A stretch of DNA of 64,000 bases, taken from the NCBI GenBank assembly GCA_001442925.1, contig LDXX01000007.1, positions 1-64,000 of the forward strand. The letters run 5' to 3'. Positions 44,056 to 53,017 of this stretch are shown here, in pieces (the stretch's first letter is position 1; each line of letters starts with the position of its first letter). A program made the translations under genes and the position numbers. This DNA comes from Candidatus Kryptonium thompsonii. Lineage in GTDB: Bacteria > Bacteroidota > Ignavibacteria > Kryptoniales > Kryptoniaceae. The notes beneath the pieces were generated by a model. The model ran no database searches, was not told where the DNA came from, and was given only the letters and a program-made list of their open reading frames with translations.

Positions 44056-45177
44056 ATGAAAGGAAAATTAACACGTAAACAATTTCTTGAAGTTGCAGCA
44101 AAAAGCACCATTGGGGGAGCAGTAGGTTTTTCACTTATCAACCTTGCCAATTCTGTGAAAGCCCAAGCTCAAATTACTTGGCCGTTGCCTTATGAAATTC
44201 TTGATCCAGAGCATGTAAGAAAATTGGGACATCAATTTTACTGGACTGGAAAGGGATGTTCTTACGGTGCGTTTAAAGCGATATTTTATGCGATGCATGA
44301 AAAAGTTGGGGAACCGTTTACAAGTTTACTACCTTTGTGTGAAATGATGATTTATGGGCATGGTGGTGTTGTTGGATGGGGCACAACCTGCGGGGCATTG
44401 TTAGGGGCTTGTGCAGCAATTAATTTGTTCTGTGATAAGGCAACAACGGATAAAATTGCCCATGAGCTTATGGGTTGGTATACCCAGGCAGTATTCCCAA
44501 GTGACATAAGCAATCAATACGCTGTAAATGGACAATTTTACGATAATCGCTTGAATCAAGCTTTGCCACAGGCTAGCTGCGGCTCAGCGTTATGCCATGT
44601 TTCAGTTACCACTTGGTGCGTCACTTCTGGCTATAAAGCTGGCTCAACTGAGAGGAAGGAAAGATGCGGAAGGTTAACAGGTGATGTTGCAGCGAAAGCA
44701 GTTGAATTGTTAAATGCATGGAAGAGCGGACAATTCCAGCAGACATATCAACCACCGAGTGTCGTCGGCAGTTGCCTTGCATGTCACGGTTCAGCTTATA
44801 AGGACAATGTCAAGTCAGTTATGACCTGTGATCAATGCCATAAACCGAATTGGAGCCATCCACAGACGAAGGTAGAACAGCTTTCGGAGGTTGCGTTTAC
44901 ATTTAAATTGAGCCAAAATTATCCAAATCCGTTTAATCCATCAACGAGTATTGAGTTTTCAGTGCCGAAATCTTGCGATGTGAGGCTTGAAATTTATGAC
45001 ACATCAGGGAAGATTGTCAGAAGGTTGATCGATGGTGAAAGGTATGAGCCGGGAGTGTATAAAGTTGTATGGGATGGCACGGATGATCATGGGAATCGCG
45101 TGGCAAGTGGAATTTATTTGTATAGAATGATCGCGGGTAGTTATGTTGCAACTAAAAAGATGGTTCTTATGAAGTAA
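44056..45177 (+). CDS. split-Soret-type cytochrome c with T9SS sorting domain
   Basis: A 373-residue exported cytochrome. An N-terminal leader with LTRKQFLEVAAKS and a hydrophobic stretch resembles a Tat signal with R-K in place of R-R. The C_GCAxxG_C_C region has Cys at 68, 95, 112, 119 and 126 (for example TTCGALLGAC), and CHVSVTTWC plus KERCGRLTGDVAAKAVELLN fit split-Soret cytochromes. Two haem motifs are CLACH (240-244) and CDQCH (258-262); a C-x4-C-H lies at 175-181. Residues about 280-373 are a type IX sorting domain ([17 protein letters not shown] ... KKMVLMK). Surface exposure is therefore likely. It is divergent from the NrfD/ferredoxin operon, and a sigma-54 site precedes it. Confidence 0.88.
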   Translation: MKGKLTRKQFLEVAAKSTIGGAVGFSLINLANSVKAQAQITWPLPYEILDPEHVRKLGHQFYWTGKGCSYGAFKAIFYAMHEKVGEPFTSLLPLCEMMIYGHGGVVGWGTTCGALLGACAAINLFCDKATTDKIAHELMGWYTQAVFPSDISNQYAVNGQFYDNRLNQALPQASCGSALCHVSVTTWCVTSGYKAGSTERKERCGRLTGDVAAKAVELLNAWKSGQFQQTYQPPSVVGSCLACHGSAYKDNVKSVMTCDQCHKPNWSHPQTKVEQLSEVAFTFKLSQNYPNPFNPSTSIEFSVPKSCDVRLEIYDTSGKIVRRLIDGERYEPGVYKVVWDGTDDHGNRVASGIYLYRMIAGSYVATKKMVLMK

Positions 45178-45185
45178 ACCCACTG

Positions 45186-45214
45186 CCCCGGCAGATGCCG
45201 GGGTTTTTATTTTT
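45186..45214 (+). terminator. terminator after the split-Soret cytochrome gene
   Basis: A 7-bp stem CCCCGGC / GCCGGGG with loop AGAT is followed by TTTTTATTTTTT, nine bases after the stop codon. It is a strong rho-independent terminator and isolates the cytochrome transcript from the fatty-acid operon. Confidence 0.92.
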
Positions 45215-45297
45215 TGTCCCCTACCTTCTATATCCCATTTTGGCTTGTATATAACTTCTTTTTTGTTTATATTTAATTCAAAATTTTTAAAATTTGG

Positions 45298-45837
45298 ATG
45301 GATTCTTTGATGAAAATCAATATTTCAAGGCTGTCCGATGGAGAACATTTTTATACATTTATAGTGAAGCCATCGGACTTAGAACTTGAGGAGAAAAGAT
45401 TTAATAAGCCTGTCTATGTTGAGGCGAAGCTTGAGAAATCGAAGCGTCAATTTTATCTGAAGGCAAATGTTTATACTGTTGGAAGATTTCAATGTGATAG
45501 ATGTGTTGAGGATTTTGATATGGTGCTCGAGAACAGTTACAATATGTATTATGTTTACGATGAGGAAGAATCGAAAAAATATGAACCTGAAGAAGTTGTT
45601 GTGATTACACCTGAAACCAACGAAATTGATATATCTGATGATGTCAGGCAGATGGTTTTACTTTCTGTTCCGATGAAGTTACTTTGTTATGAAGAATGTC
45701 TTGGACTTTGTCCAAAATGTGGGAAAAATTTAAATTTTGAAGTATGCACCTGTAAAGTTGAGGAAATAGACCCGAGATGGGCTCCTCTTTTAAAGCTTAT
45801 GGAGAGTGAAAATTTAGGTAAGGAAAGTGAAAATTAA
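45298..45837 (+). CDS. DUF177 (YceD-like) 23S rRNA accumulation protein
   Basis: A 179-residue cytoplasmic protein of the DUF177/YceD family, linked to 23S rRNA accumulation and usually encoded just before rpmF, as here. It has FQCDRCVEDFDMVLENSYNM in the middle and a C-terminal zinc-like CPKCGKNLNFEVCTC. The ATG at 45298 is taken; an internal ATG at 45310 is also possible, since neither has a clear ribosome site. It heads the rpmF-plsX-fab operon. Confidence 0.88.
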   Translation: MDSLMKINISRLSDGEHFYTFIVKPSDLELEEKRFNKPVYVEAKLEKSKRQFYLKANVYTVGRFQCDRCVEDFDMVLENSYNMYYVYDEEESKKYEPEEVVVITPETNEIDISDDVRQMVLLSVPMKLLCYEECLGLCPKCGKNLNFEVCTCKVEEIDPRWAPLLKLMESENLGKESEN

Positions 45838-45855
45838 TTTAGAGGTGATTGATCT

Positions 45856-46035
45856 ATGCCAAATCCAAAGCGCAGACACTCAAGGTCGCGTAGGGACAAA
45901 AGGAGGGCAAATTATAAGCCCACAGCACCGACTTTGAGTGAGTGTCCACAATGTCACGAGCCTAAACTTCCACATCGCGCCTGTCCGAAGTGCGGATATT
46001 ACCATGGCAGAACTGTTATAGCTCCGAAGGAGTAA
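45856..46035 (+). CDS. rpmF: ribosomal protein bL32
   Basis: A 59-residue protein starting [20 protein letters not shown], the typical basic bL32 N-terminus. Two CxxC pairs (CPQC and CPKC) form the zinc ribbon of the C+ type, followed by [19 protein letters not shown] lies upstream of the ATG. The position between DUF177 and plsX is the classical one. Confidence 0.97.
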   Translation: MPNPKRRHSRSRRDKRRANYKPTAPTLSECPQCHEPKLPHRACPKCGYYHGRTVIAPKE

Positions 46036-46067
46036 ATTCTAACACATTTTAAAAAATTTAAAATTTA

Positions 46068-46104
46068 AACCCCTGGAACTTTCCGTTTCAGGGGTTGTTA
46101 ATTT
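46068..46104 (+). terminator. hairpin between rpmF and plsX
   Basis: AACCCCTGGAAC and GTTTCAGGGGTT form a 12-bp stem with one G-T pair and a 5-base loop. Only a short T-rich tail follows. It may be an attenuating terminator that lowers plsX-fab expression relative to rpmF. Confidence 0.65.
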
Positions 46105-46129
46105 TAACCAAAGATATTTTTCCATTTTT

Positions 46130-47173
46130 ATGGCAGAATCAGTAAATGCAAGGAAGCTGAAAATCGCAGTTGATGCAATGGGTGGAGATTATGCGCCAGC
46201 AACTGTTGTTGAGGGTGCATTGGCTGCTTTGAGAGAATCGAATAATCGATTTGAAATTATCTTTGTTGGCGATGAGAAAAAGATCAAAGAAGAATTGAAG
46301 AAACATGAGAGCACGGGACTTAATTTTTCAATTGTTGATGCTCCACAGGTGATAGAGATGGATGATATTCCAACTATTGCCTTGAGGCGGAAGAAAAATT
46401 CGTCTATTGTTGTTGGAATGAAGCTTCATAGTGATGGTGAAGTCGATGCATTTGCAAGCGCGGGAAATACGGGGGCTGTGCTCATAGCTGCAACTTTTAT
46501 ACTCGGCAGGATTGAAGGGATTTCAAGACCAACAATTGGAAGTGTGTTGCCCACTGAAGCGGGAACTAAAAGTATAATGCTTGATGTCGGGGCTAATGTT
46601 GATTGTAAACCACATCATCTGCTTGAATTTGCGATTATGGGGCATATTTATTCAAATATGATGCTTGGGCAAAAAAATCCTAAAGTTGCTCTTTTAAACA
46701 TTGGAGAGGAAGGCACCAAGGGTAGCGAGGTAATTTTGCAAACTTATCGTCTTCTTTCCGAAAGTAAATTAAACTTTATCGGTAATGTTGAAGGCCGAGA
46801 TATACTTCTGGGGAAAGCTGATGTGATTGTTTGTGATGGCTTCGTTGGTAATATAGTTTTAAAATTTGCTGAAAGTGTTCTTGGGGTTTTAAAGAGAAGA
46901 TTAAGAAATTATGCGGTTAAAAATATATTCAGGAAATTAACATTTGGATTTCTAGCTCGTGGCTTAAGGAAGGCGTTGAAGGAATTTGACTATCAAGAGT
47001 ATGGCGGTGTTCCATTTCTTGGTGTCAATGGCGTTGCCGTGATTGGACATGGAAGTTCTAGTGCGGTGGCCATAAAAAATATGATTTATAGGGCTGAGGA
47101 AATGGTTCAGAAAAAGATTAATCAGAGGATAAAAGAAGCATTAAAAAATTACAAACTTAAGACGGAGGTGTAA
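46130..47173 (+). CDS. plsX: phosphate acyltransferase PlsX
   Basis: A 347-residue enzyme making acyl-phosphate from acyl-ACP for phospholipid synthesis. The conserved N-terminus [13 protein letters not shown] is present, followed by [45 protein letters not shown] and the C-terminal [18 protein letters not shown]. The length is normal. It is two bases before the TTG start of fabH. Confidence 0.96.
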   Translation: MAESVNARKLKIAVDAMGGDYAPATVVEGALAALRESNNRFEIIFVGDEKKIKEELKKHESTGLNFSIVDAPQVIEMDDIPTIALRRKKNSSIVVGMKLHSDGEVDAFASAGNTGAVLIAATFILGRIEGISRPTIGSVLPTEAGTKSIMLDVGANVDCKPHHLLEFAIMGHIYSNMMLGQKNPKVALLNIGEEGTKGSEVILQTYRLLSESKLNFIGNVEGRDILLGKADVIVCDGFVGNIVLKFAESVLGVLKRRLRNYAVKNIFRKLTFGFLARGLRKALKEFDYQEYGGVPFLGVNGVAVIGHGSSSAVAIKNMIYRAEEMVQKKINQRIKEALKNYKLKTEV

Positions 47174-47175
47174 AA

Positions 47176-48276
47176 TTGGGGCAAAGGAGAGCAACAATTA
47201 CAGCTGTTGGGCACTATGTGCCGGAGAAGGTTCTTACAAATTTTGATCTTGAAAAAATGGTTGATACAAGCGACGAATGGATAAGGACAAGGACTGGAAT
47301 TCGCGAGAGAAGAATTCTTGAAAAAGGAGCAACATCCGATCTCGCCGTTGAAGCCATAAAAAGATTATTTGAAAACAGTGGTGTTGCGCCTGATGAAATT
47401 GAAGTGTTAATAGTTGCGACAGTTACACCGGACATGTTTTTTCCTTCAACTGCAGCGGTGATTCAAGAGAAACTTGGTTTGAAAAAAGCTTGGGGGTTTG
47501 ATCTTTCTGCGGCTTGTTCTGGATTTATTTATGCTTTGATAACAGGGGCACAATTTATAGAGTCAGGAAATTACAAAAAAGTTCTTGTAGTCGGCGCTGA
47601 TAAAATGAGTTCAATCGTTGATTATACTGATAGAAATACATGCGTGTTATTTGGCGACGCTGCAGGTGCTGTTTTGCTTGAACCTACTGATGACCCTGAG
47701 TATGGAATTATCGATCATGTTTTTTACATGGATGGGTCTGGCGGGAAATATCTCTATATGCCTGGCGGTGGGAGTTTAAATCCACCAAGTCATGAGACAG
47801 TTGACAAAAAGATGCATTATATTTACCAAGATGGGAGAGCAGTTTTCAAGGTTGCGGTTGTTGGAATGGCGGATGTTTCCGCCGAAATAGTTGAGAGGAA
47901 TGGATTAACGGGCAAAGATATTGATTGGCTTGTTCCGCACCAAGCGAATTTACGAATAATAACCGCAACAGCGGAGAGAATGGGGCTTGATCTATCAAAA
48001 GTTATGATAAATATCGATCGATATGGAAATACAACAGCGGCGACGATCCCACTGTGTTTATCTGAATATTGGGAATGTGGGAAATTGAAACCTGGGCATA
48101 TGGTTGTTATGTCTGCATTTGGTGCTGGTTATACATGGGGTGCGGTATTAATGAGATGGTCGCTTCCTAATCCACCTAAGCCGAGACCTGATGTCGCAAG
48201 GTATTGCGAGGAAATGGACAGCAGGCGATTTGAGATGGTGGAGGAATTGAAAATAAAGAATGAAGTTGGTAAATGA
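47176..48276 (+). CDS. fabH: beta-ketoacyl-ACP synthase III
   Basis: A 366-residue condensing enzyme that starts fatty-acid chains from acetyl-CoA and malonyl-ACP. The catalytic triad is visible: Cys near residue 112 in [12 protein letters not shown], His in VPHQANLRI and Asn in [11 protein letters not shown]. The start is TTG at 47176, supported by GGAGGTG six bases upstream. The C-terminus extends about 35 residues past the usual end (after GAVLMRW), with a charged tail. It overlaps fabD by four bases. Confidence 0.95.
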   Translation: MGQRRATITAVGHYVPEKVLTNFDLEKMVDTSDEWIRTRTGIRERRILEKGATSDLAVEAIKRLFENSGVAPDEIEVLIVATVTPDMFFPSTAAVIQEKLGLKKAWGFDLSAACSGFIYALITGAQFIESGNYKKVLVVGADKMSSIVDYTDRNTCVLFGDAAGAVLLEPTDDPEYGIIDHVFYMDGSGGKYLYMPGGGSLNPPSHETVDKKMHYIYQDGRAVFKVAVVGMADVSAEIVERNGLTGKDIDWLVPHQANLRIITATAERMGLDLSKVMINIDRYGNTTAATIPLCLSEYWECGKLKPGHMVVMSAFGAGYTWGAVLMRWSLPNPPKPRPDVARYCEEMDSRRFEMVEELKIKNEVGK

Positions 48277-49187
48277 AAGTTGCTTTTATATTCCCAGGTC
48301 AGGCTTCACAGTATGTAGGGATGGGGAAGGATTTATATGAAAACAGTCAAATTGCAAGGGAGATTTTTGATGAAGCGGAAGAAATACTTGGTTTTGAATT
48401 GAAAAGAATTTGTTTTGAAGGTCCCGAGGAAGAATTAAAGCGAACAAAAGTCACTCAGCCAGCGATCTTTGTTCATAGCTATATTGTTTCAAAGCTTATT
48501 AATGGCAAGTTAAAAGCTGATATGACTGCTGGTCATTCGCTTGGAGAATATTCAGCGCTTGTTTATGCTGGCGTGTTAAGTTTTGAAGATGCCTTAAAAA
48601 TTGTGAAACTTCGGGGTGAGCTGATGCAAAAGGCAGGCGAGGAAAACCCTGGAACAATGGCTGCAATTGTTGGACTTGAAGATGTGAAAGTAAGAGAGAT
48701 TTGTGAAGAAGTTAAAGATGGCGTAGTTCAGCCTGCAAATTTTAATGCCCCTGGACAAATTGTAATATCTGGTGAAGTTGAAGCAGTTAAAAAAGCTATG
48801 GAACTTGCGCAAAAAGCTGGGGCGAAGATGGTTAAAGAACTTGTCGTAAGCGGTGCCTTCCATTCTCCACTTATGGAAAGTGCGAAGGAAAAGCTTAAAG
48901 AAGCCCTCGACGAGGTTAAGTTTCACAAACCATCAATTCCAGTTTATTTCAATGTGACCGCAAAACCTGCCTTTGAACCTGAAGAAATAAAAAACCTACT
49001 TTATCTTCAAATAACAAGCCCGGTGCTCTGGTCTCAGATCATAATTAACATGGCTTCAGATGGAGCGACGAAATTTTATGAAATTGGGCCCGGGAAGGTT
49101 TTACAAGGTTTGGTTAAAAGAATAATTTCAAATGTTGAAATAGCTGGCTTTGATAAACTTAACGATATCGAAAACTTTAATGGATAA
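48273..49187 (+). CDS. fabD: malonyl-CoA:ACP transacylase
   Basis: A 304-residue enzyme that loads malonyl groups onto ACP. The nucleophile motif is [14 protein letters not shown], with [16 protein letters not shown] at the N-terminus and [10 protein letters not shown] carrying the catalytic His. The ATG overlaps the fabH stop (ATGA). The length is normal. Confidence 0.96.
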   Translation: MKVAFIFPGQASQYVGMGKDLYENSQIAREIFDEAEEILGFELKRICFEGPEEELKRTKVTQPAIFVHSYIVSKLINGKLKADMTAGHSLGEYSALVYAGVLSFEDALKIVKLRGELMQKAGEENPGTMAAIVGLEDVKVREICEEVKDGVVQPANFNAPGQIVISGEVEAVKKAMELAQKAGAKMVKELVVSGAFHSPLMESAKEKLKEALDEVKFHKPSIPVYFNVTAKPAFEPEEIKNLLYLQITSPVLWSQIIINMASDGATKFYEIGPGKVLQGLVKRIISNVEIAGFDKLNDIENFNG

Positions 49188-49196
49188 GCGAAGGCT

Positions 49197-49835
49197 ATGG
49201 AAAGCACAGTAAAAACTTCTGCAAGCGAAAGAGAAATTGTTCAAGTTAAAAATTACAAAATAGATACACTTGTTTTTACCGCTGGGTTTGTTCCGTTCTG
49301 CAATGTTCCAGTTTGCCGTGCAACTTGCTGTTATTGGGGAGTTTATGTTGATGTTAAAGAAAGGGAAAAGATCCTTGAATACAAGGATTTAATTTTGAAA
49401 TATATGGATGAAACTCAACCGCATGATGTTGAGCTTTGGTTTGAGAAGGAAGAGTGGGATGATGCTGATTTCCCATCGGGTAAGTGTGTTGGGACAAATG
49501 TTTATAATGGTAAGTGTGTATTTTTAACGAAGGAAGGGTATTGTGTTTTGCAGATCGCTGCAGAAAAAAATGGAATGTATAAATGGGCTTTGAAACCATT
49601 TTATTGTTGTATTTATCCCTTAACTTTTTGGGAAGGTGTTTTAACTTATGATGATGGACATGCGCAGGATTTGCCATACTGTGGGATAAATGCAGTGCAC
49701 AATCACGCTGGGCCGGTGGTTGAAATTTGTAAAAACGAATTTGTCTATGTTCTTGGTGAAGATGGTTATGCAGAGCTTTTAGAGATTTATAAAAAGTGGA
49801 AGCAGGAAAATTCAAATATAAGCGGGGTTAAATAA
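49197..49835 (+). CDS. cysteine-cluster protein, DUF3109/YkgJ-like
   Basis: A 212-residue protein with many cysteines: CNVPVCRATCCYWGVYVD near residues 38-55, GKCVFLTKEGYCVLQ, and KPFYCCIYPL, followed by LPYCGINA and VEICKNEF. The spacing resembles the zinc- or iron-chelating cysteine clusters of DUF3109/YkgJ proteins. It starts 9 bases after fabD, and its stop overlaps the fabG start by one base, so it belongs to the fatty-acid operon. The function is unknown. An Fe-S or zinc-bound modification role is possible. Confidence 0.78.
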   Translation: MESTVKTSASEREIVQVKNYKIDTLVFTAGFVPFCNVPVCRATCCYWGVYVDVKEREKILEYKDLILKYMDETQPHDVELWFEKEEWDDADFPSGKCVGTNVYNGKCVFLTKEGYCVLQIAAEKNGMYKWALKPFYCCIYPLTFWEGVLTYDDGHAQDLPYCGINAVHNHAGPVVEICKNEFVYVLGEDGYAELLEIYKKWKQENSNISGVK

Positions 49836-50578
49836 TGGATGACTTTAAAAACAAGGTTGCTATAGTCACAGGTGGTTCAAGAGGAATAGGCAGGGCTATT
49901 GCTAAAGTTCTTGGCTCGGCGGGGTGCTCCGTTGTGATAACTTATAAAAGTTCAGCACAACAAGCACAGGAAGTTGTTGACGAGATTTCAAAAAATTCGA
50001 AAGCTATGGCAATTCAAGCGGACTCTTCGAAATTTGAAGATGCTCAAAGGGTTGTGGACGAAGTTTTGAAAAATTTCGGCAAAATTGATATACTTATTAA
50101 CAACGCCGGAATTACAAAAGATAATTTGTTGCTCAGGATGAGTGAAAGTGATTGGGATGATGTAATTGAAACTAATTTAAAGGGAGTATTTAATTTTACA
50201 AAAGCAGTCATAAAACATATGATAAGCCAAAGGTCGGGAAAAATAATCAATATTGCTTCCGTTGTTGGATTGATAGGTAACCCTGGACAGGCAAATTATG
50301 CAGCTTCAAAAGCTGGAATTATCGGTTTTACAAAGGCATTAGCGAAAGAAGTTGCTTCGAGAAACATACAAGTGAATGTCGTTGCGCCAGGTTATGTTGA
50401 AACGGAGCTGACGGGAAAATTAAGTGAGGAGCAGAAGAAAAGACTTTTTGAAATGATACCAGCGAAGAGGATAGCCAAACCTGAGGAAATTGCGTATGTT
50501 GTCAAGTTTCTTGCTTCGTCTGAATCTGATTATATCACAGGTCAAGTTATAGTTGTTGATGGTGGTCTAACTGCATAA
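49835..50578 (+). CDS. fabG: 3-oxoacyl-ACP reductase
   Basis: A 247-residue short-chain dehydrogenase using NADPH. The cofactor motif is VTGGSRGIGRAIAKVLG, NNAG is present, and the catalytic residues are Ser in NIASVVGLIG and Tyr/Lys in YAASKAG. The C-terminal SSESDYITGQVIVVDGG is typical of FabG. The ATG shares its first A with the previous stop. The length is normal. Confidence 0.96.
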   Translation: MDDFKNKVAIVTGGSRGIGRAIAKVLGSAGCSVVITYKSSAQQAQEVVDEISKNSKAMAIQADSSKFEDAQRVVDEVLKNFGKIDILINNAGITKDNLLLRMSESDWDDVIETNLKGVFNFTKAVIKHMISQRSGKIINIASVVGLIGNPGQANYAASKAGIIGFTKALAKEVASRNIQVNVVAPGYVETELTGKLSEEQKKRLFEMIPAKRIAKPEEIAYVVKFLASSESDYITGQVIVVDGGLTA

Positions 50579-50611
50579 AAATAAAACCAAAAACAAAAAG
50601 AGGAGAAAAAC

Positions 50612-50851
50612 ATGGACATTGAAGCAAAGGTCAAGCAGATAATCGTGAACAAATTGAATGTAAGTGAGGATAAGGTAGTCCCCGAGGCGTCTTTTATTAA
50701 TGATCTTGGTGCTGATTCGCTTGACACTGTTGAGCTTGTTATGGAATTTGAGAAGGAATTTGGTATTCAGGTTCCAGACGAAGATGCGGAGAAGATAAGG
50801 ACAGTCGGAGATGCGATTAACTATTTAAAGCAAAAGCTCGGGCAGGCGTAA
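50612..50851 (+). CDS. acpP: acyl carrier protein
   Basis: A 79-residue acidic helical protein. The phosphopantetheine serine lies in [15 protein letters not shown] near residue 37. GAGGAG is placed before the ATG. It is the carrier for the fab enzymes on both sides. Confidence 0.97.
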   Translation: MDIEAKVKQIIVNKLNVSEDKVVPEASFINDLGADSLDTVELVMEFEKEFGIQVPDEDAEKIRTVGDAINYLKQKLGQA

Positions 50852-50861
50852 AAATCTTTAC

Positions 50862-50893
50862 GGGGGAGCGTTTGTCTCTCCCCTTTTTATTTT
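50862..50893 (+). terminator. terminator after acpP
   Basis: GGGGAG and CTCCCC form a 6-bp stem with a 9-base loop, followed by TTTTTATTTT. It lies 11 bases after acpP and before fabF, so fabF-rnc may also have its own promoter. Confidence 0.82.
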
Positions 50894-50919
50894 GTTAAAA
50901 ACAAAAATTACACTGAATT

Positions 50920-52173
50920 ATGTTCAACCGTAAAAGGGTTGTGGTCACAGGGATGGGCGTAATATCGCCCGTTGGGTTAACTATTGATGAATTTTGGAAA
51001 AGTTTGTTGGAGGGTAAAAGTGGTGTCGATTATATAACAAAGTTTGATACAACAAATTTTACAACTAAGTTTGCAGCTGAGGTAAGAAATTTTGATCCTA
51101 CAAATTACATGGATAAAAAGCTTGCCCAAAGGATGGATATTTTCACCCAGTTTGCGATGGCTGCAACTGAGATGGCAATTCAAGATGCTGGACTTAACTC
51201 TGATTCAAAATTAGATAAGGAAAGAGTAGCTGTTGTCTACGCATCTGGAATTGGAGGTATGTGGACTTATCATAATCAACATGAATTGTTGTTTAAAACG
51301 GGAACACCAAGGCACATAAGTCCATTCACTGTGACAATGATGATTGTCGACATAGTTGCTGGATATATTTCAATAAGATATGGTTTCAAAGGACCAAATT
51401 ATGCGACTGTTTCTGCTTGCGCAAGTTCAGCAAATGCGATAACGGACGCGGTTATGTTAATTGAACGAGGGCTTGCAGATGTAGTTATAACTGGTGGAGC
51501 TGAATCTGCCATTTGTCCGATGGGAATTGGTTCATTCAATGCTATGAGAGCCCTTTCAACAAGGAACGATGAACCTAAAAAAGCAAGCAGGCCGTTTGAT
51601 GCTCAGCGTGACGGTTTTGTGATGGGTGAGGGTGCTGGAACTTTGATACTTGAATCGCTTGAACATGCTTTGAATCGAGGTGCAAAAATTTATGCTGAAG
51701 TAGCGGGTTTTGGTCTTACGGCGGATGCGTATCATATAACTGCTCCAGCTCCAAATGGTGAAGGTGCTGCAAGATCAATGTCAATAGCACTTAAAGATGC
51801 TGGACTTCAACCTGAGGACATCGACTATATCAATGCACATGGAACCTCGACCAAGGAAAATGATAAAAATGAAACTCAGGCGATTAAAACTGTTTTTGGC
51901 GAGCATGCATATAAGCTTGCGGTGAATTCGACAAAATCAATGATAGGTCATCTCCTTGGCGCTGCTGGGGCGGTTGAGGCAATCGCAACAATTTTAACAA
52001 TAACCACAGGCAAAATCCACCCAACGATAAATTATGAATATCCAGATCCCGAGTGTGACCTTTTCTATGTTCCTAATCAAGCGATAGAAAGGGAAGTAAA
52101 AGCGGCGATTTCAAATTCGTTTGGCTTTGGTGGTCATAATGTTTCAATAGTTTTCAAAAAGTTTGAAGAATAG
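50920..52173 (+). CDS. fabF: beta-ketoacyl-ACP synthase II
   Basis: A 417-residue elongating condensing enzyme. The catalytic Cys lies in [14 protein letters not shown], one His in [12 protein letters not shown] and the second in [15 protein letters not shown]. The N-terminus [15 protein letters not shown]-like ([15 protein letters not shown]) is standard. The length matches the family. It is followed two bases later by rnc. Confidence 0.96.
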   Translation: MFNRKRVVVTGMGVISPVGLTIDEFWKSLLEGKSGVDYITKFDTTNFTTKFAAEVRNFDPTNYMDKKLAQRMDIFTQFAMAATEMAIQDAGLNSDSKLDKERVAVVYASGIGGMWTYHNQHELLFKTGTPRHISPFTVTMMIVDIVAGYISIRYGFKGPNYATVSACASSANAITDAVMLIERGLADVVITGGAESAICPMGIGSFNAMRALSTRNDEPKKASRPFDAQRDGFVMGEGAGTLILESLEHALNRGAKIYAEVAGFGLTADAYHITAPAPNGEGAARSMSIALKDAGLQPEDIDYINAHGTSTKENDKNETQAIKTVFGEHAYKLAVNSTKSMIGHLLGAAGAVEAIATILTITTGKIHPTINYEYPDPECDLFYVPNQAIEREVKAAISNSFGFGGHNVSIVFKKFEE

Positions 52174-52175
52174 TT

Positions 52176-52961
52176 TTGATTAAGTTAATTAAAAAGCTAT
52201 ACGCGTTTTTAAATCGTAGGGATTCGAAACTGATAAGCAAAGATAAGTTTAAAGAGCTTGAAAAAACTCTTGGAGTTAAAATTCATAACAAGGATATTTT
52301 TATTCAAGCGCTGACGCACAGATCGTTTGTTCCTGTTGCAAAGCAGAAGTATGGAATAAAACTTGAATCAAATGAGAGGCTTGAGTTTCTTGGCGATTCA
52401 ATTTTAAATCTTGTTGCTGGAGAATTTCTATATAAAGCATATCCATTCGCAACTGAGGGAAGATTAACTCGTTTAAGGTCACGAATTATAAACAAGGGGA
52501 TTTTAATTAAGTATGCTTATCTTTTGAAGCTTGATGAGTTTATACTTCTAAGCCACTCTGCCAGGCGAGCCTTAATGCAGGGATATAATTCAATGCTTGC
52601 GGATGCGTTTGAGGCAATTGTTGGGGCAATATATCTTGATTCGGGGTTTGAGAAGGCAAAAAAATTTTTAGCTCGTGTTTTTAAGGAGTTAATTGGAGAG
52701 TTCGATTTAAGTTTTTACGAGTCGACAAAGGAGCATTATAAAAGCATACTCGTTGAATATTCTCATAAGAAAAATCTTGAGGTGTCTTACAGAGTTGTAA
52801 ATGTTGAGGGTCCTGAACATGAAAGGGTTTTCACTGTTGAAGTTTTACTTGGGGGACAAGTTGTCGGGGTGGGGCAAGGCAAAAGCAAGAAGGAAGCCGA
52901 AAAATTTGCAGCTTACGACGCTCTCGTTAAACTTGGCCTCATTGAAAAGCCCGTAAGTTGA
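52176..52961 (+). CDS. rnc: ribonuclease III
   Basis: A 261-residue double-strand RNA endonuclease for rRNA and mRNA processing. The catalytic signature is NERLEFLGDSILNLVAGEFL, with a second acidic site in LADAFEAIVGAIYLD. The C-terminal dsRNA-binding domain (about 180-255) ends GKSKKEAEKFAAYDALVKLG. The start is TTG at 52176; no ATG occurs before the catalytic domain. It is the last gene of the fab operon. Confidence 0.95.
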   Translation: MIKLIKKLYAFLNRRDSKLISKDKFKELEKTLGVKIHNKDIFIQALTHRSFVPVAKQKYGIKLESNERLEFLGDSILNLVAGEFLYKAYPFATEGRLTRLRSRIINKGILIKYAYLLKLDEFILLSHSARRALMQGYNSMLADAFEAIVGAIYLDSGFEKAKKFLARVFKELIGEFDLSFYESTKEHYKSILVEYSHKKNLEVSYRVVNVEGPEHERVFTVEVLLGGQVVGVGQGKSKKEAEKFAAYDALVKLGLIEKPVS

Positions 52962-53017
52962 AATTTACCTGAATTTTTACAAATTTATACTAGTGAAAAA
53001 TAAAGCTAAGCTTTTAA

